Program-made: the position numbers and the translations under genes
Shown here: piece after piece, positions 44,587 to 57,063 of the stretch
Numbering within the stretch: position 1 is the first letter of the stretch
How the letters are laid out: every line of letters starts with the position of its first letter
The notes under the pieces: model-generated
Databases searched by the model: none
What the model saw: only the letters and a program-made list of their open reading frames with translations
Told to the model about the DNA's origin: nothing
Source: Zygnema cylindricum
Taxonomy: Eukaryota; Streptophyta; Zygnematophyceae; Zygnematales; Zygnemataceae
Assembly: GCA_037447655.1 (NCBI GenBank)
Contig: JBBHKE010002612.1
Coordinates: 36,530 to 98,529 of the forward strand
Reading direction: 5' to 3'
DNA length: 62,000 nt

Positions 44587-46424
44587 AAAGCATGGAGAGT
44601 TTCGCGGGAGTACTTTTTACCAGTTTCTCTGTTTTGATCCTGTGAAGAGAGTCAAAAAGAGTTGTAACACCACAACAGAATTGATGTCCCTAGTGTCGGT
44701 TCGGTTACCTGAAAACAGTGGACTTCTCACACCCTTGGAGTTCCCCTTTGATGTCCTTTTTAAAGTGTGATTGGTTGTTTACCTTGGAGGTTCCTTATTT
44801 GATGCCACTTCGTAGGAAAAAGACCACCGAGTAAGTTAAGATGTTGTACTTCTAGTACTTTGTGTTACCTTTCAAGTTGGTCATGTTTTAAGTTGGAACA
44901 GTTAGTCGTAGATGAATACTATTCAGTTATCTAAGATTTTCAGTAGTTTAAAGTGAGTTAAGATGAGCATTTGTCCCTTAAAGAACTTATACCAAAACAG
45001 CGAATGGGGAAGAGAGTGAAAGTGTAAGGGGGTTGAGAGAGCGAGAGAGGGACGTACCAAAAATTTGAAGGGCGCTAAATGCTGAAAATGGCTTAAAAAA
45101 TCAACAAGCAATTTTGTTTGTTGGAAAAGTGGTGTTCATGTGTTTGGTTTCTAGTTCCTTCTCGTTGATGGTTGTTCATGGTTTCTTCATTTAGGATTGA
45201 ATAAGCCGAGTTCCAAAAAAAGAATCAAACCTTAAAGTAACGCCACATTTTTTAAAATGTATGGAAATCTAAAATAACGCCACTTATGTAAAAAAAAAAG
45301 AATTGAGCCCTAAAATAATGGCAATATCAAAAAAAAGTAACAAATTATATAATAACGCCAGCCCTAAAAATGTGTCAATACCAAGTCGTAGAGATGACTG
45401 AAACATCATTTTGACAATGTATAACTTTAAGAACTCTACAGTAATTATGAATGGGACAAATGTAGTCAGAATTTACAACTTTGCAAGTCAAGTCTTATTA
45501 TTCTCTCATAATTTACCTCTTTTCTTCATCGCGTTATGAGAAAAACAAAAACTTAGCAACAAGTCCTAACTTATTTCATGAAAATTTGTATTGAAAATCT
45601 ACTCAAAACTTGTAAACACAAATTGGTTTTAAACTTGAAACTCCTTGTAGTGTTTTATTGTGAAAAACTTAATAAATAACAACGTAAAGGAATAATATTG
45701 AAAACTTTCTCTCCTTAACCTCATTTTTCTCCAAACTTTACTTTATCGTCTTTGTCAACGCAATATTACACCAAGCTCGAATCTCTTAAAAACTCGCCGA
45801 GGGAAATTTTTAATAATAAAATTACAACATGTACAACAATTAAAAAATAATGCCTATTTTTTTCTAAACCGGCGCTCAGTTGGATACAACGGTTGCCCCT
45901 CTAGAGGAAGAATTACTAGCAACAAAGGGTTAAAAAAATAAAAAATGAAATCATAGCGGTCAACAAATAACATTGTTAAAATTAATACATTGTCTTGTTT
46001 TTTCTTTTTTGGTTGCCACCGTCGCGATTAACTAATTCATATTACTGCCCGGGTACTTTATTTCTTTTTACCTGTTTGAGAAAAAAATAAAAAGACAAAA
46101 AAAAGTCAATTTCCATCATGAAGATGACTCTCCCAAAATTTGTAAATCGAAAATTATTGAAAAAGAAATCTTGCTAAATGCAACATAGTACTAGATTATG
46201 AAACTTTTATTTTTTTTGGGAAAATAATTGTGGTTCAAATCGTTAACTTTAACATTTGTTCCTCCTCTCCTTCACATTACTTTCTTTTCCTCTCCATCCT
46301 CCCCAAATCCTTTCCCATTCTTTGTTCCTCCTCCTCCCCTCGCCTTCCCAAAAAGTCTTCTCCTCCCGTTTTCTTTTCCCCCCTTTCCTGAATAGTTTCT
46401 TAGTTTTTAACTTTGTTTCTGTTT
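44587..46424. other. 3' flank of gene B, no further gene
   Basis: A/T-rich with short open frames only. A loose repeat of CTAAAATAACGCCA-like words occurs at about 45232-45370. No convincing AATAAA signal soon after the stop was identified. Confidence 0.5.
45232..45370 (+). repeat. Loose repeat of AATAACGCCA words
   Basis: Four imperfect occurrences (taacgccac, ataacgccac, taatggca, ataacgccag) about 35-45 bp apart. Confidence 0.4.
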
Positions 46425-47200
46425 GCAAATTCTCAACATCCACGCTACTTATGGTATAGTAAAGAGCTCCTGATTTGTCTCCCAGGTATCCACACTATTT
46501 ATGGTGCACAAAAACATTCGTTTCTCATTCATTTAACATTCAATTCTTCGACACACTCTTAATTTTTTTTTTGGGAGGAGAACATTTTTTTTTTGTATCG
46601 GTTTTTCCGGTATTGTTTTTGGTACGGAATATTATCTCTTGTTGGGTTCTTTTGGTATACACACTATACGTGGTGAAAAAAAATGTCTAAGTTCACCAAT
46701 TTCTCGGTATGCACACATTTATTTTTTAGGAAATATTTGTTTTTATTAATTTCTCCGATATCTACACTACTTATGCGATGGAAAACTATTTTTTTGTTAA
46801 GGTCTCTCCCGTTCCACAATGTTTACTCGGTAGAAAAAATTTAGAAGTCAACTGGTTTTCTGGTCTCCACACTATTTTCGGTATTGGAATCACCTTAAGC
46901 TTATAGCCTTCTCTTGTATCCACACTATATATGGTACAGGTAAAAAGTAAAAACTGGTTTCTCCGGTATCTGATATTACAAAAATTGTAAGTTGACAAAA
47001 AGTATCTCTCTATCCATACTATTTCTGGTACTGAATTCGAAAAAGTATCGAAGTTAACCGATTTTTATTCGAGGTGTATATCATTTCCGGCGGAGAAAAT
47101 GGCATTTTACTTCACCACTTTGTCTCTATCTATCAAAAAATTCTCCAGTTTGTATCTCAATTCCTTCTTGATTTTGGAATTTGAAAATTTCATTTAGCCA
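46425..47200 (+). repeat. Degenerate satellite with CCACACTATTTATGGTA core
   Basis: At least eight diverged units at roughly 60-90 bp intervals, each with a 'ctc(c)ggtatc' word and a '(t)ccacactat' or 'tatggtac' word, separated by poly-A/T-rich spacers. Strongly eroded. Confidence 0.6.
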
Positions 47201-47232
47201 GTTTGTCTCTCTATCTATCACAAATTTTCCAA

Positions 47233-47255
47233 AAAAAAAAAAAACAAAAAACCAA

Positions 47256-47330
<75 letters not shown>

Positions 47331-47336
47331 AAAAAA
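47233..47336 (+). repeat. Long interrupted poly-A tract
   Basis: About 100 bp of A with scattered C. It may be a retroposon tail or assembly-sensitive homopolymer; no gene body was recognised upstream. Confidence 0.9.
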
Positions 47337-48239
47337 AATGATGAACAAAATGAATTTCAAATGTGCTCAGATAAACAATCAAATAAATAAATAACATCAA
47401 GATATGCCCAGGGTCAGGTTTTAAAATCATCCGTTAAATTTCGCTTTTGTCTTTTATGCTTAAATAAAGAGCAGAGGATAAAGGAAGAGAAAGGAAAGGG
47501 AAAGTCAGGTGGAGGGATAAAGTGAAAGTCTTAAAGCGTTTTGAAACCGGCTTGGTTCATAGAAATGGACGAATCAATGTAATTAACCATGAGATCCACT
47601 CTTGCCTGTTATGAGGGTCGTATCGACCTTTGAATAAATAAATAAATAACAAAAACAAATAAACAAAAAAAAAATTATATATATATATATAAATTTATAT
47701 ATATTTAAAAAAAACACAGACTCACACACAAAGAAGAAAAACAAAAACGAAAGAAAAAGTCTGAAAAATGCAATTTGACCTTTTAAGAGAAAATAATGAT
47801 AAGATTCAAATAAGAAGAAAAAAAAGAAAAAAGACTTTTAAGGGTAAGGGTCATAAGGATCAAAGAACATCCTTCACCTCCACCTCCATCCCTCCCCGCG
47901 ATTGCCCCTTCCCTCTTCTCTCTCTTCCCCCGCCCCCTCTGCCAGTCCCACCCTTCCAACATGCCCAAACATTAAAATGTAAATAAATTAAATGCAATCC
48001 ATTTCAAAAATCCCTCAACACTCTACCTCGTCCCCCCCCTCCTCCCCCTTCCCCCCTGCCCCTCTCTCCACTTCCCTGTCTCTCTTCCACCTCCTCACCT
48101 TCTCTCGAACCCCTTCCCCCCTCCCCCTTTCCACCATCCTCATTCCACCCCCCATCTTTGTCCATGTCCTTCCTTCCAATCCATGCCACTTCCATTCATT
48201 TTCTTTCTTCCTTCCCTTCCTTCCCCCCCTCCTTCGATT
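47337..48239. other. No gene; AT dinucleotides then pyrimidine-rich DNA
   Basis: Contains (AT)n at 47676-47705 and a C/T-rich plus strand at 47870-48240 that produces Pro/Ser-rich artefact frames. Confidence 0.6.
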
Positions 48240-48835
48240 TGTTCCCCCTTCCAATTCCTCCATTTCCCAATTTTCCCATTTTCTTAAATCCCCATTTCTC
48301 CCTTTCCGCAATTTCACAATTCCCTTTCTCCAATTCTCAAAAAAGAAAAAAAAAAAATCTCAAATATTCCCAATTTCCCAAGACCCCAATTCAACAATTT
48401 CCTATTTCCGACATACCTTGATTCCCGAATTCTCAAATATTCCCATTTTCCCCAAAAATTTAAAATTCCCAAATTCCCCAAATTCTCCAAATTTCTAATT
48501 TCCCAAATTCCTAAAATTGCAAAAATTCCTATATTCCCAAATTTCCAAATTCCCCGATTCCCAGATTTCAAATTCTCCCACAAGTACAAGTGCCCAGTGT
48601 CGCCCAACTACCCAAATTCCACAACTTTCTATTTCCATAATAACTTGATTACCCAATTCTCAAGTATTCCCAATTTTCCCCAAAATTTCCAATTTCTCAA
48701 ATTCCCAAATTTCTGACTTTTCAAGTTCCCAAATTCCCCAAATTCTCCAAATTCCCCAAATTCTCCAAATTCCGAAATTCCTATATTCTTAAATTCGCAA
48801 AATCCCAAATTATCCCACAATTACAAGTGCCCCGT
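48240..48835 (+). repeat. Degenerate AAATTCCC-type simple repeat
   Basis: Nearly 600 bp built from short words such as AATTCCCAAATTCCCC, AATTCTCCAAAT and ATTTCCCAA. The unit varies from 7 to 10 bp. Open frames through it are artefacts. Confidence 0.8.
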
Positions 48836-49555
48836 GTCACCCACCTTCCCTCCTTCCACCCCTTCCCTCCTTGCACTCTTCACTGTACGGACTCCGTTAC
48901 AGTTTCCTTCCCTCTCTCTCGTCCGTACACTCCATCCGGGACTGGCGTCAGCCGCCTCTTAAATAACCGCCACTCATTTTATTTATGTAGAATCATTTCT
49001 CTCTTTCGCCCAAAAAAAATGTTGAGACGTTTCGGATTCGCCGAAAGAAAATGTTGAGACATTTCGGATTGGGAGAGAGAAAGTCCAAATTGTACGGATT
49101 GTACGGACTTGTGAGGAATCAGAACGGAGGAAGAGAGATGGATAAGAGAGGAGGAGGGGAAGGGAGAGAAAGGAAAGTTTGGCACCCTCTGTAAGGAAGA
49201 GATTAAGATAACAGGAAGGAGAGGAGACAGAAAGGGAGAGAAAAAGGGAGGAAAGAGAGGGGGGCAAAGAATAGGTCAGGGAAAGGCGGATAGGAAATGC
49301 AAGAAAAAAGAGGGAAAGGGAACGAGGGATAGGAGGGATAGAAAAAAGGCAGAGAGGGAGCTGAAAAGGGAGGCAGAGGAGGGATGGAAGGGGAGAGCGA
49401 GCGAGAGAGGTGAAGGGAGAGGGATGTGTTGGAAGAACATCTCACCCCGTCACTGTACGGTTGTAACTTGTCTGTACGGATTTGCACCTTTCACGGAATT
49501 GCGGCTTCATCCGTACAGTTTTTACTTAAGCCGTCAGTTTTGGTTACTTTCATAG
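48836..49555. other. GTACGG-rich region plus purine-rich tract
   Basis: The word (T)GTACGGA/(T) recurs at 48886, 49093, 49102, 49456 and 49475 and further at 49732. Two direct copies of 'tgttgaga(c)(g/a)tttcggatt' lie at 49020-49070. 49130-49430 is G/A-rich. It may be a decayed LTR or transposon. Confidence 0.4.
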
Positions 49556-50038
49556 TTGTCCTATGCGCATAAAACGCGCGTTTTTGAAACCGTCGGTTCT
49601 GTTAATTCCGTAATTTTGGGACTATATTATTTACGGCGGCAGTTGAGGACATTCGGCCGCTACTGTGGTTTTCTCCCGTCAGTTTGGGTCAGACGGTGTT
49701 TTACTCTTCGTTTCATACGATATTATTGTACGGATACGCAGAAGTACAGTACAGGATATCGCAAAACCGGTAAACTGCATCGGTTCAGCGAATCGTTCGA
49801 GGAATTTGTCGTGAGTGGACGAATGGAGGCGGGATTATGTCATAGTTTTAAAGGGCGAAAACGGTTGGAAGCATTATATGTTGTTAAGTATAATTACCGA
49901 TATTCCCTTATAGTACGCTTACTAAATGGGGTTGAAGTGTATGGAGTTGTAAATTGTTCTCGCACGTTAAACATATGCATTAAATGGCAACTGCGAGACG
50001 AATCCAAAAATCACACTTGTTCAGATCAGAGTGGCTAG
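49556..50038 (+). CDS. Unrecognised 160-codon ORF
   Basis: A mixed-composition frame, M-S-Y-A-H-K-T-R-V-F-E-T to C-S-D-Q-S-G, with no known motif. It lies in non-low-complexity DNA, which makes it less obviously an artefact than its neighbours. No splice context or relative was recognised; it may be part of an eroded mobile element. Confidence 0.25.
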   Translation: MSYAHKTRVFETVGSVNSVILGLYYLRRQLRTFGRYCGFLPSVWVRRCFTLRFIRYYCTDTQKYSTGYRKTGKLHRFSESFEEFVVSGRMEAGLCHSFKGRKRLEALYVVKYNYRYSLIVRLLNGVEVYGVVNCSRTLNICIKWQLRDESKNHTCSDQSG

Positions 50039-52440
50039 TACATTGTCAAGCTTTAATATTATTTCTAAATATCCGTCTTCAGTCTATATAAGTAAAGTAT
50101 TCAAAATAGTGTTTTTTTACTTAATTTCTACTATGGTTTCACCTAGGAGTTCAAAGAGTGGTGGTCTTACATATTTTTCTTTTTAGTCTACTTACGCTTA
50201 AATTGTATAAAACAATTTTTTAAGGTCTAATAACTTCTTGGTGATATTGAGACCGACCTTTTTTTGCACTTGTGATAGTACTAATGCCATTTATCAATTA
50301 TCTTTTGTGACCCTTTCTTTCATCGATGACAATACACACACCCACTTAACGTCACTTTTGAGGCCGTCATATTGTTTGCATGAGTAATTGGGATTCACAA
50401 TTTATGAGCCTCAAGGCCTAGCTAGATAAGTTTACGGGCACATACACATGGATTGAGACACGTTGCATATTATTGGATTTCAAGAAAAAGGTAGTTGTGG
50501 AGCTAGCACTATGCTTGCTCTTAAACTGACACTAGGTAATCACCAACATCAAAGATGCTCAATAGGAACTAATAACACATAAAGACAGAAAAGAATTCAA
50601 AGTTGAACAGAGTTGAACATACCAGTATACCAAACATATCTAAGAGTCGAGCATTTATTTAGGGATCGACTTCTCAAACTTCAGAGAAGGTTATGCTTAC
50701 ATTGGAGGTACATGTTTCCTAATTCGAACCACTTGTTATTGTTTCCTAATTCGAAGCCCCCATTCCTATTTGCTTTTGATAATTCCCTTCAAGGTGGGTC
50801 GGGCCTCGCCATCGGTCTTTAGTGTTGTCGTTGCCCCCTCAGCGATGTATGGCGCTTGCGGCCTTGCATGACGCCTTGCAAGCGTTGTGGCCGTCGCTAG
50901 CTTCTCCCTCACGGCGCATGCATGGCCATGCACCCATGCGCTCACACCCCACACAAGTCATGGGCCATGTACGGGCCATGGCTCACTGGGGCCACAAGCT
51001 CAAGTACAAGAGTACACCATCATGTCACACAAAATTGTCGTCTCTTAGAGCCAATTTTGAAAAGGTGCACGTGAAGAACCAATGGGATAATTATATGTGG
51101 GTGGTCATCCGACCATCTGCAAGATTGCATATAACGAGACAAGCATATTTTGATTGGGCGAATTCAAGCTTTTGGAGACAATGATAAGGTGGAATACAAA
51201 AAACTCTTTTTTGGCCTTTTGGAATCTTTCTAGCTTGTTGCTAATTTCAAAATCCATAACGACAAACATTTACTATACTGCTTACAATTCCATGTTTCGA
51301 AAGGCCTCAACAAGTTTACATTTTCTTTTTTTACATTCTTACTATTTTGATGGTTTGTTCAATGTGGTTTTGTTACAATATTTTGTATTGGTGAGGACCT
51401 ACTTCCCAAGTTATATTGTACTCAAAAGTGTTTACTTCCATTTTACCGCACTTAATAGGCTCACTATTTAGTTTATCATACTTGACAAAACTGTCTTTTC
51501 GATTTTATCTGACTTCAACTATTTTATCATATTTTCGAAACTTGTTGTTTTTTGGTTTTCTCATACATAAGTGTATAATTTTCTGTAATTGTACAGAAGA
51601 ATCATTTTCTTTTTCAGCTTTATCGCACATAACAAACTATTTCTTTCCATTTTATCTCGACAATTTTTTATTGACTTTACCGTCACATGTTGTGTGTATA
51701 TGCTGTCACATTGTATGTCTCACAACTGCCTTTCTCTCTCTACCTCTGCATGTGTATATATAAGCAATGGGGGGAGCACAAGGAGAGGGGAGAGAGAGCA
51801 CAAGACGTGGGGGGGGGAGTGGGCAAGTGGAGGGAAACACAGTTATCCACACCTCTCTAAGGTAGTGTTCCCCCTCCCCCTCGCCTATCCTCCCCCCCTC
51901 CCTCCCTACATTCTCTCCCCTCCAACCCATTTGTTGGGACCTCGGGCTTCCCCTCACCCCTTAACTTCAGGCCCAAAGAGGCCGCCAGAATTTCTTGCAA
52001 AAAGGAACAAAATCCTTCTCTGTTCCTTTCTTTTATCCCTCCGCTCTCCCCTACCTAACTCCCTCTCTCTCTCGTCTTCTTCTCCCCATCCTACAAGCAA
52101 ATAACACCCTCCTTCCCCTCCCTTTCCAACGCCATTGCCTCATGAGTTGTAAAGGCCATTGGAGCACATATCTTGTCCCTCATCCGAGATGACTCGTTAT
52201 AATATCCCTCTTCCTCTCCCTTTCACTATTCGTTCCCCATTCCTCCCCCTCTCCCTTCTCCCTCCCCAACTACTTTTTGGCAAGGGTTAAAGTTGCTCAT
52301 TTGGGGGGCACTACCTATAGTGTAAGTTGGATGATTTAGACCCAAAAATTCCCTAAAGGCTTTTCCTCCCTCTCCCCTCCATCCCCTCTTTTCCTCCTCT
52401 TTTCACACCAAACAAATTTTGTGAAACATAGCTCTTCAGT
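50039..52440. other. No recognisable gene; GC-rich island and C/T-rich tract
   Basis: 50790-51020 is a GC-rich island with repeated GCCATG/GGGCCATG words and no matching family. 51760-52430 is dominated by CCCCTCC/TCTCCC pyrimidine runs. A 120-codon frame at 50822-51184 crosses the island but shows no domain. Confidence 0.5.
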
Positions 52441-52444
52441 GGGA

Positions 52445-52905
52445 TATCTCCTGCGATTTGACTGTTCATAAAATTACTTCGATTTAGTTGTCCTTAAATT
52501 TCTTGCGACTTCGAAGACAATAAACTTATTGCGATTTCGTCGACGATAAATTTATTGTGATTTTGTCCTTAATAAATCTATTACTACAATTTTGTTATTG
52601 ATAAGTTTAGTGCAATTTTGTCGACTATGATTTTCCTGCAACTTCGTCATTGACAATTTACTGCGATTTCTATACAGATAAATATACCTCGGTTTCGATT
52701 ATGGAGAAATTCACTGTAATTTCAATATAGATAAAGTTCTTGTATTTTCGTGGCAATATTACTATGATTTTGTTGTTCCTAAAATTCTTGCAATTTAGTC
52801 GACTAAAAATTTACTGTGATTTTGTCAAAAAATAAATTTACTGTGATTTCATTGAGAATGGATTTATTGCGGTTCAATATACATAAATTTCTTGCAATTG
52901 AGTTG
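52445..52905 (+). repeat. Degenerate tandem repeat, about 33-bp unit
   Basis: About 14 units with the pattern 'ttact/gcgatttcgtcgac' then '(g)ataaat'. Variants include tattgcgatttcgtcgacga, ttactgtgattttgtc and cttgcaatttagtcgacta. Confidence 0.75.
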
Positions 52906-55440
52906 GCGATACTGAGGGTTTAGCAAACACGGTTTAGCACACTGAAAGACAAATTGTACATTTGACGGAAGAACGTAACGAAATGACAAAATTAAAAGTA
53001 AGACACGACTAACTTAGTACGAAGAAACGTATAATTGTTGTGTTTACAAGATAGACTTCGGGTTTAATACGCTATTTTGAACATGACATAATAGTGTGCT
53101 TAAATTTGTTTTCTCCTTTTATAATGACACATATTAGGGTGACGTTCCATCTAATGAAAAGTGGGGTAGTTTGCGGAAAGCCGCGACTATCTGTATCAAA
53201 CCGTACCGCTTATTTTGTTTTTACACGAAAAACAGCATTATAGAGAATCTTGCCAATACTCTCCGAAGGTATGGGAGGTAATACTAACCGCAAAATGTTC
53301 ATCCGCGAGGCTTTCGCTTCATTTTTCTACTGTCAGCGTACCTCTAGGAGGTGGGTTGGCATATACAAAAAAAAACAAATGTTGACACGCTGGACGATAC
53401 AGCTACGTTTCATGATGGAAAACCAACAAAAATTGACGAAGTTTGCACATGATACGCGCTTTCGAAAATACAACCGAAAATAAAAATGTAATTTTGTAAC
53501 TCTCTTTTGTCACTCTATTTTCGGTAACTTTTGTTTGTCACACTATTTCTCTCAAAGGAATTTCGTTATGTTTGAAAACAATAACCCTAAAAAATGAGCT
53601 GGCATAGAAGACTTGCGCCTCCAAAAAGTCTGTTGTATGATGATTTCTTACGCAGGTATATGGTACGCAAGTGAAGATTTGATGTAAACTTTTTCGGTGC
53701 TAAAAATCTTAAGGATATTCAATATTGGATAGCAGCTTACGTGGTGCCAGTCAATTTAAGACACGTGGATTACAGACTCTTCGTGATGGAACATCGATTC
53801 AATCAACCCGGTCTGTAGAGTTGGCCGTACGATTACAGAAACGTTTGATGGAACTTCACCCTTAGTCTCCTCTCTCACAACGCATGCTCATTAAATAGGA
53901 AAAACTTCACCTTCAATGCCTCTAAGAAGCCTCAAACCCCTTTGAATTTCCTTCGTCTTGTTAGCCAAATATCGTCGAGCATCATATCCTACATAGAAGT
54001 AAAATCACACAAGAAAGTAGAACGTGTGACAACCATATAAATACGCTTGTAACAAGTACATACACGCATACCTTCAACGACAAGATAGAACAAAACATAT
54101 AACTTTACGGTACAACAAACTCTTACAACACAATTAAACCAAATGAACGCTACGCACAATCGAAGGGTAAAAACATATTCTCGATGAAGCCGCATAAAAC
54201 AAACTCCCGGTCCATGATTAGCGCGGGGCAACAACAAATATCAAAATATTCCACGCCTTGATAAATACAAAGTGGCAAGCCTCAAGGACTTTGCAAAGAT
54301 TGAATGCTTGGGAAGAAGCCCAAACGAAAAAAACAAAAACAGAGTCTAACGTTGCAAAATATTGTTTCATTGGCCGACCAAAAACTGTGACACTCGTAGC
54401 TAATTGCTAATCACTGTAAAATGATACAATACAATGACTGATTATTAACTATTATAGGTAGGGTTGCTGCTCAATTGAAACTACTCTCTGACCTTTGACA
54501 AAAACAGATACTACAGAAAAAAAGACTTCCACAAAGTCAAAGATTATGGTAAGATATATTTTCCATACATTACAAAACGAAATCCTCCAGTATAGTACGG
54601 TCCTTGCAAGTTAGGCGCATGCGAACTCACGGAGAAGTCGGTTCCCTATGCAAAAAAATCTCACGCTAACATGGAGAGGAGTTCTGCACGTATTAAACAA
54701 CCGTACGAAACTTCGGTTTCGGCACAGCGACAACACCACTGGTAATTTGAAACTTGGCGGCAATCTCGCCGTTGAACGGCCAATTGCAAAACTTTGACGG
54801 ACTTGATTGCCGAAACAAATGGATTTGAACAGGAAGCTCACTTTAGCGCTTGTCATAAAAAAACGATACGATCTTACACAAAAACAGAGTGCAAGACTGT
54901 AGCGGAAGCATTCAAAAAAAAAATCACACAAGAACGAACTGTCCACAAAAGCCAATATATTTCATAGACATTTTCTCCCATAAAAGATTAACTTCCGACT
55001 CCCTCTAAGTTGTAGTATAAAGTATATTTACTGTGACTTCATTATTTCAACTACAAATCAAACCAAACCATATAGTGCGCACTAAGTGCGTACAAGTCAA
55101 AATGTGTCAACAACGAAACACAAAGAACTGCCAGTACAACTCATACGTAAAGTCAAAACCAACTAAAGACAAACCGTAACTAAATACCGTACACACCAAA
55201 CGAAACATAACCTGGTCGTCGTTCAACAAAATCTTCGCGAGATCACGAAACTACAATCCACTAAACGACTTAATAAAAACAGCCTGGACCACTTACTTTA
55301 TGTAATAACAAAATAGCCCACTAACTTCACGTACTGACAAATTAGCCAGCCGCGCGACATACCTCGACGACCGACTACAACTTTGACTGAATAAGACAGA
55401 CTAGTCATTCGTGCGACAGACCGCGACGGCCGATTACAAA
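52906..55440. other. No recognisable gene; probable LTR remnant at the right end
   Basis: Open frames (53250-53483, 54611-54955 minus) have no family resemblance. The part nearest 55440 lies where the 3' LTR of the minus-strand copia remnant would be, but I could not set its borders. Confidence 0.4.
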
Positions 55441-55511
55441 TTTTGACTTAAAAATCCCCCTCTCAAACTTGTAATCATCATATCAACCCTAATTTAGGTC
55501 TCCCCCTCAAA

Positions 55512-56120
55512 AGTACATCATGAGCCGCGGCTTTTGTCAACATATCCACGGCTTCCTCCAACGTTGAAACATACAAAAACTGAACTTCCTTTGCCGTGAC
55601 CAAATCGCGTACGAAGTGCCACTAAATCCTAATATGTTTTGTCCTTTTGTGAAAAACAAGATTCTTCACCAATGCCATCGAACTCATGTTGTCGCAAAAT
55701 ATTTTCATACTGCCAATTAAAATTCCCAATTCTCTATTAATCCAAATCAACGCTTTAGATGTGTGACACGCTGCCATGTATTCTATTTCGGTTGAACTTA
55801 AAACAAAAGTTGGCTGGAGTTGCGAACTCCAAGAAACTGCAAGGTAACGAAATATCCTCTTCATGGCCTCCCAATGAATCTTTTTTGGAGCTTGACAAAA
55901 TCGGCTCATGACAGAAACTGCGGCTGAAATATCTGGTCGCGTGGCCACACTTAAATACATTAAACTTCCAACAGCCTCACAATAGGGCACGTGGACAGTT
56001 TCCTCCTCAAATTTGTGATATTGTAGTTTGGTATCTAGTGGTGTCAAGACCGGCTTAGAATCCAACATAGCAAATTTTGTCAGTACTTCTTTGTAGAAAC
56101 TGATTGATGTTTTCGTATTT
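55512..56120 (-). pseudogene. Copia RT C-terminus / RNase H remnant
   Basis: Minus-strand reading: L-T-K-F-A-M-L-D-S-K-P-V-L-T-P-L-D, G-S-L-M-Y-L-S-V-A-T-R-P-D-I, F-C-Q-A-P, then V-S-W-S-S-Q-L-Q-P, L-S-S-T-E-I-E-Y-M-A-A-C, I-F-C-D-N-M-S-S-M, H-K-R-T-K-H-I-R, and after an in-frame stop near 55620 F-V-R-D-L-V and V-D-M-L-T-K. This is the Ty1/copia RNase H end. The segment between R-Y-L and V-S-W-S-S that should hold the first catalytic Asp is deleted. GAGAGGGGGAT on the minus strand near 55446-55456 could be the polypurine tract. The remnant is cut at its N-terminal side by the family C LTR. Confidence 0.85.
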
Positions 56121-57063
56121 TCTAGGTCTAAGATAATGTACGGAAAAAGAAGCAAAGGCAGCCTGTCTCTAACTTCTCTCTCAAACTCCCACACTCGTTG
56201 TTGTCAGTGAGAAGTTGGAGAGGAAGCTAGTGCCATGGGTTCCTATGCTATCCAGAGATTTTTGAGGTAGTAAAGTAGTTGATTTACTAAAATGAGAGCT
56301 GTCGCTTATAAGATTTGATCCTGGTACCTACGGATAGGTAATGCCGCCGGTAGTCGGTAGCCTCATCCATTTAGTCTAAGATTAGTGGTAGACAATATAG
56401 GGTTTAACAAATATATAAAAGTTAACATATAGGCTAATTCAATTAACGACAACTATATACGAGATACAAAGAGTCAGTTATGAAAAGTACGGATTAAGAG
56501 TAAGAAGAAGAAATAAGTACCGCGCATTTGTTTCTATAGCGAAACAAATAGATCACAAATATTTATAACGGCTATGATTGAAATCGACATTCAATCAGAC
56601 GACCATAAAGAATGTGAGATCGGTAAGATGATTTATTTATGGTGTACCACACGAATGACACGGTCACCGCGACTGACTCGGAATTCCAAGAATACGGAAA
56701 CTAATCGTGATAAGCATTACGTCACGTCAAACGCTCGATATAGTGGTACAAGTTTGTAATTTCGTAAGAATGTATTATGATTGGTTGCACTTCTAGATAG
56801 AGTTTTAGAGAGAGATAGGACTATGAAAATTTGCAGATGGGACTCTCCTCCTGAGCTTTCAATGTCAACTTCGACCCTCCACAACTTACCACTACAGAAC
56901 AGGTCGAGATTCTTTGCCATCATCTTGTAAGCCTTCATAAGGTGTAGCTAGTCAATTTTTTGCGTGGTAGTTATTCTTCCTGAAACACGAAGGGGTCAAG
57001 GTTATCCTAGAAGATTCTTGCAAGATGTCCATTCTGAGGATCAATGGAGGTCTTAGAGTTTCA
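56094..57063 (+). repeat. Family C 5' LTR of the outer copia element (truncated or diverged at its start)
   Basis: Matches the LTRs at 57377 and 59518 from TTTTCTAGGTCT (about 56119) to GAGTTTCA at 57063. The possible TG start at 56094 (TGTAGAAA) overlaps the end of the minus-strand remnant, so the left border is approximate. More diverged than the two inner LTRs. Confidence 0.75.
56300..56378 (-). other. tRNA-like segment inside the family C LTR
   Basis: On the minus strand the sequence has a B-box-like GGATCAAATC, a perfect 6-bp hairpin TACCTA/TAGGTA where a class II tRNA would have its variable arm, and a D-arm-like stretch ending GAGGC. Counterparts sit at 57592-57660 and 59733-59811. 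In the last, CGGCT/AGCCG closes a 7-base loop GTCTGCC, like an anticodon arm. No full acceptor stem could be paired. Confidence 0.35.

Noticed and set aside
47181-47394. Poly-lysine / poly-phenylalanine frames
   Set aside because: Translation of a poly-A tract.
47992-48498. 168-codon Pro/Ser/Phe-rich frame
   Set aside because: Pyrimidine-rich and AAATTCCC simple repeat.
48240-48835. Interstitial telomere repeat
   Set aside because: No CCCTAAA or known variant unit; only loosely similar words.
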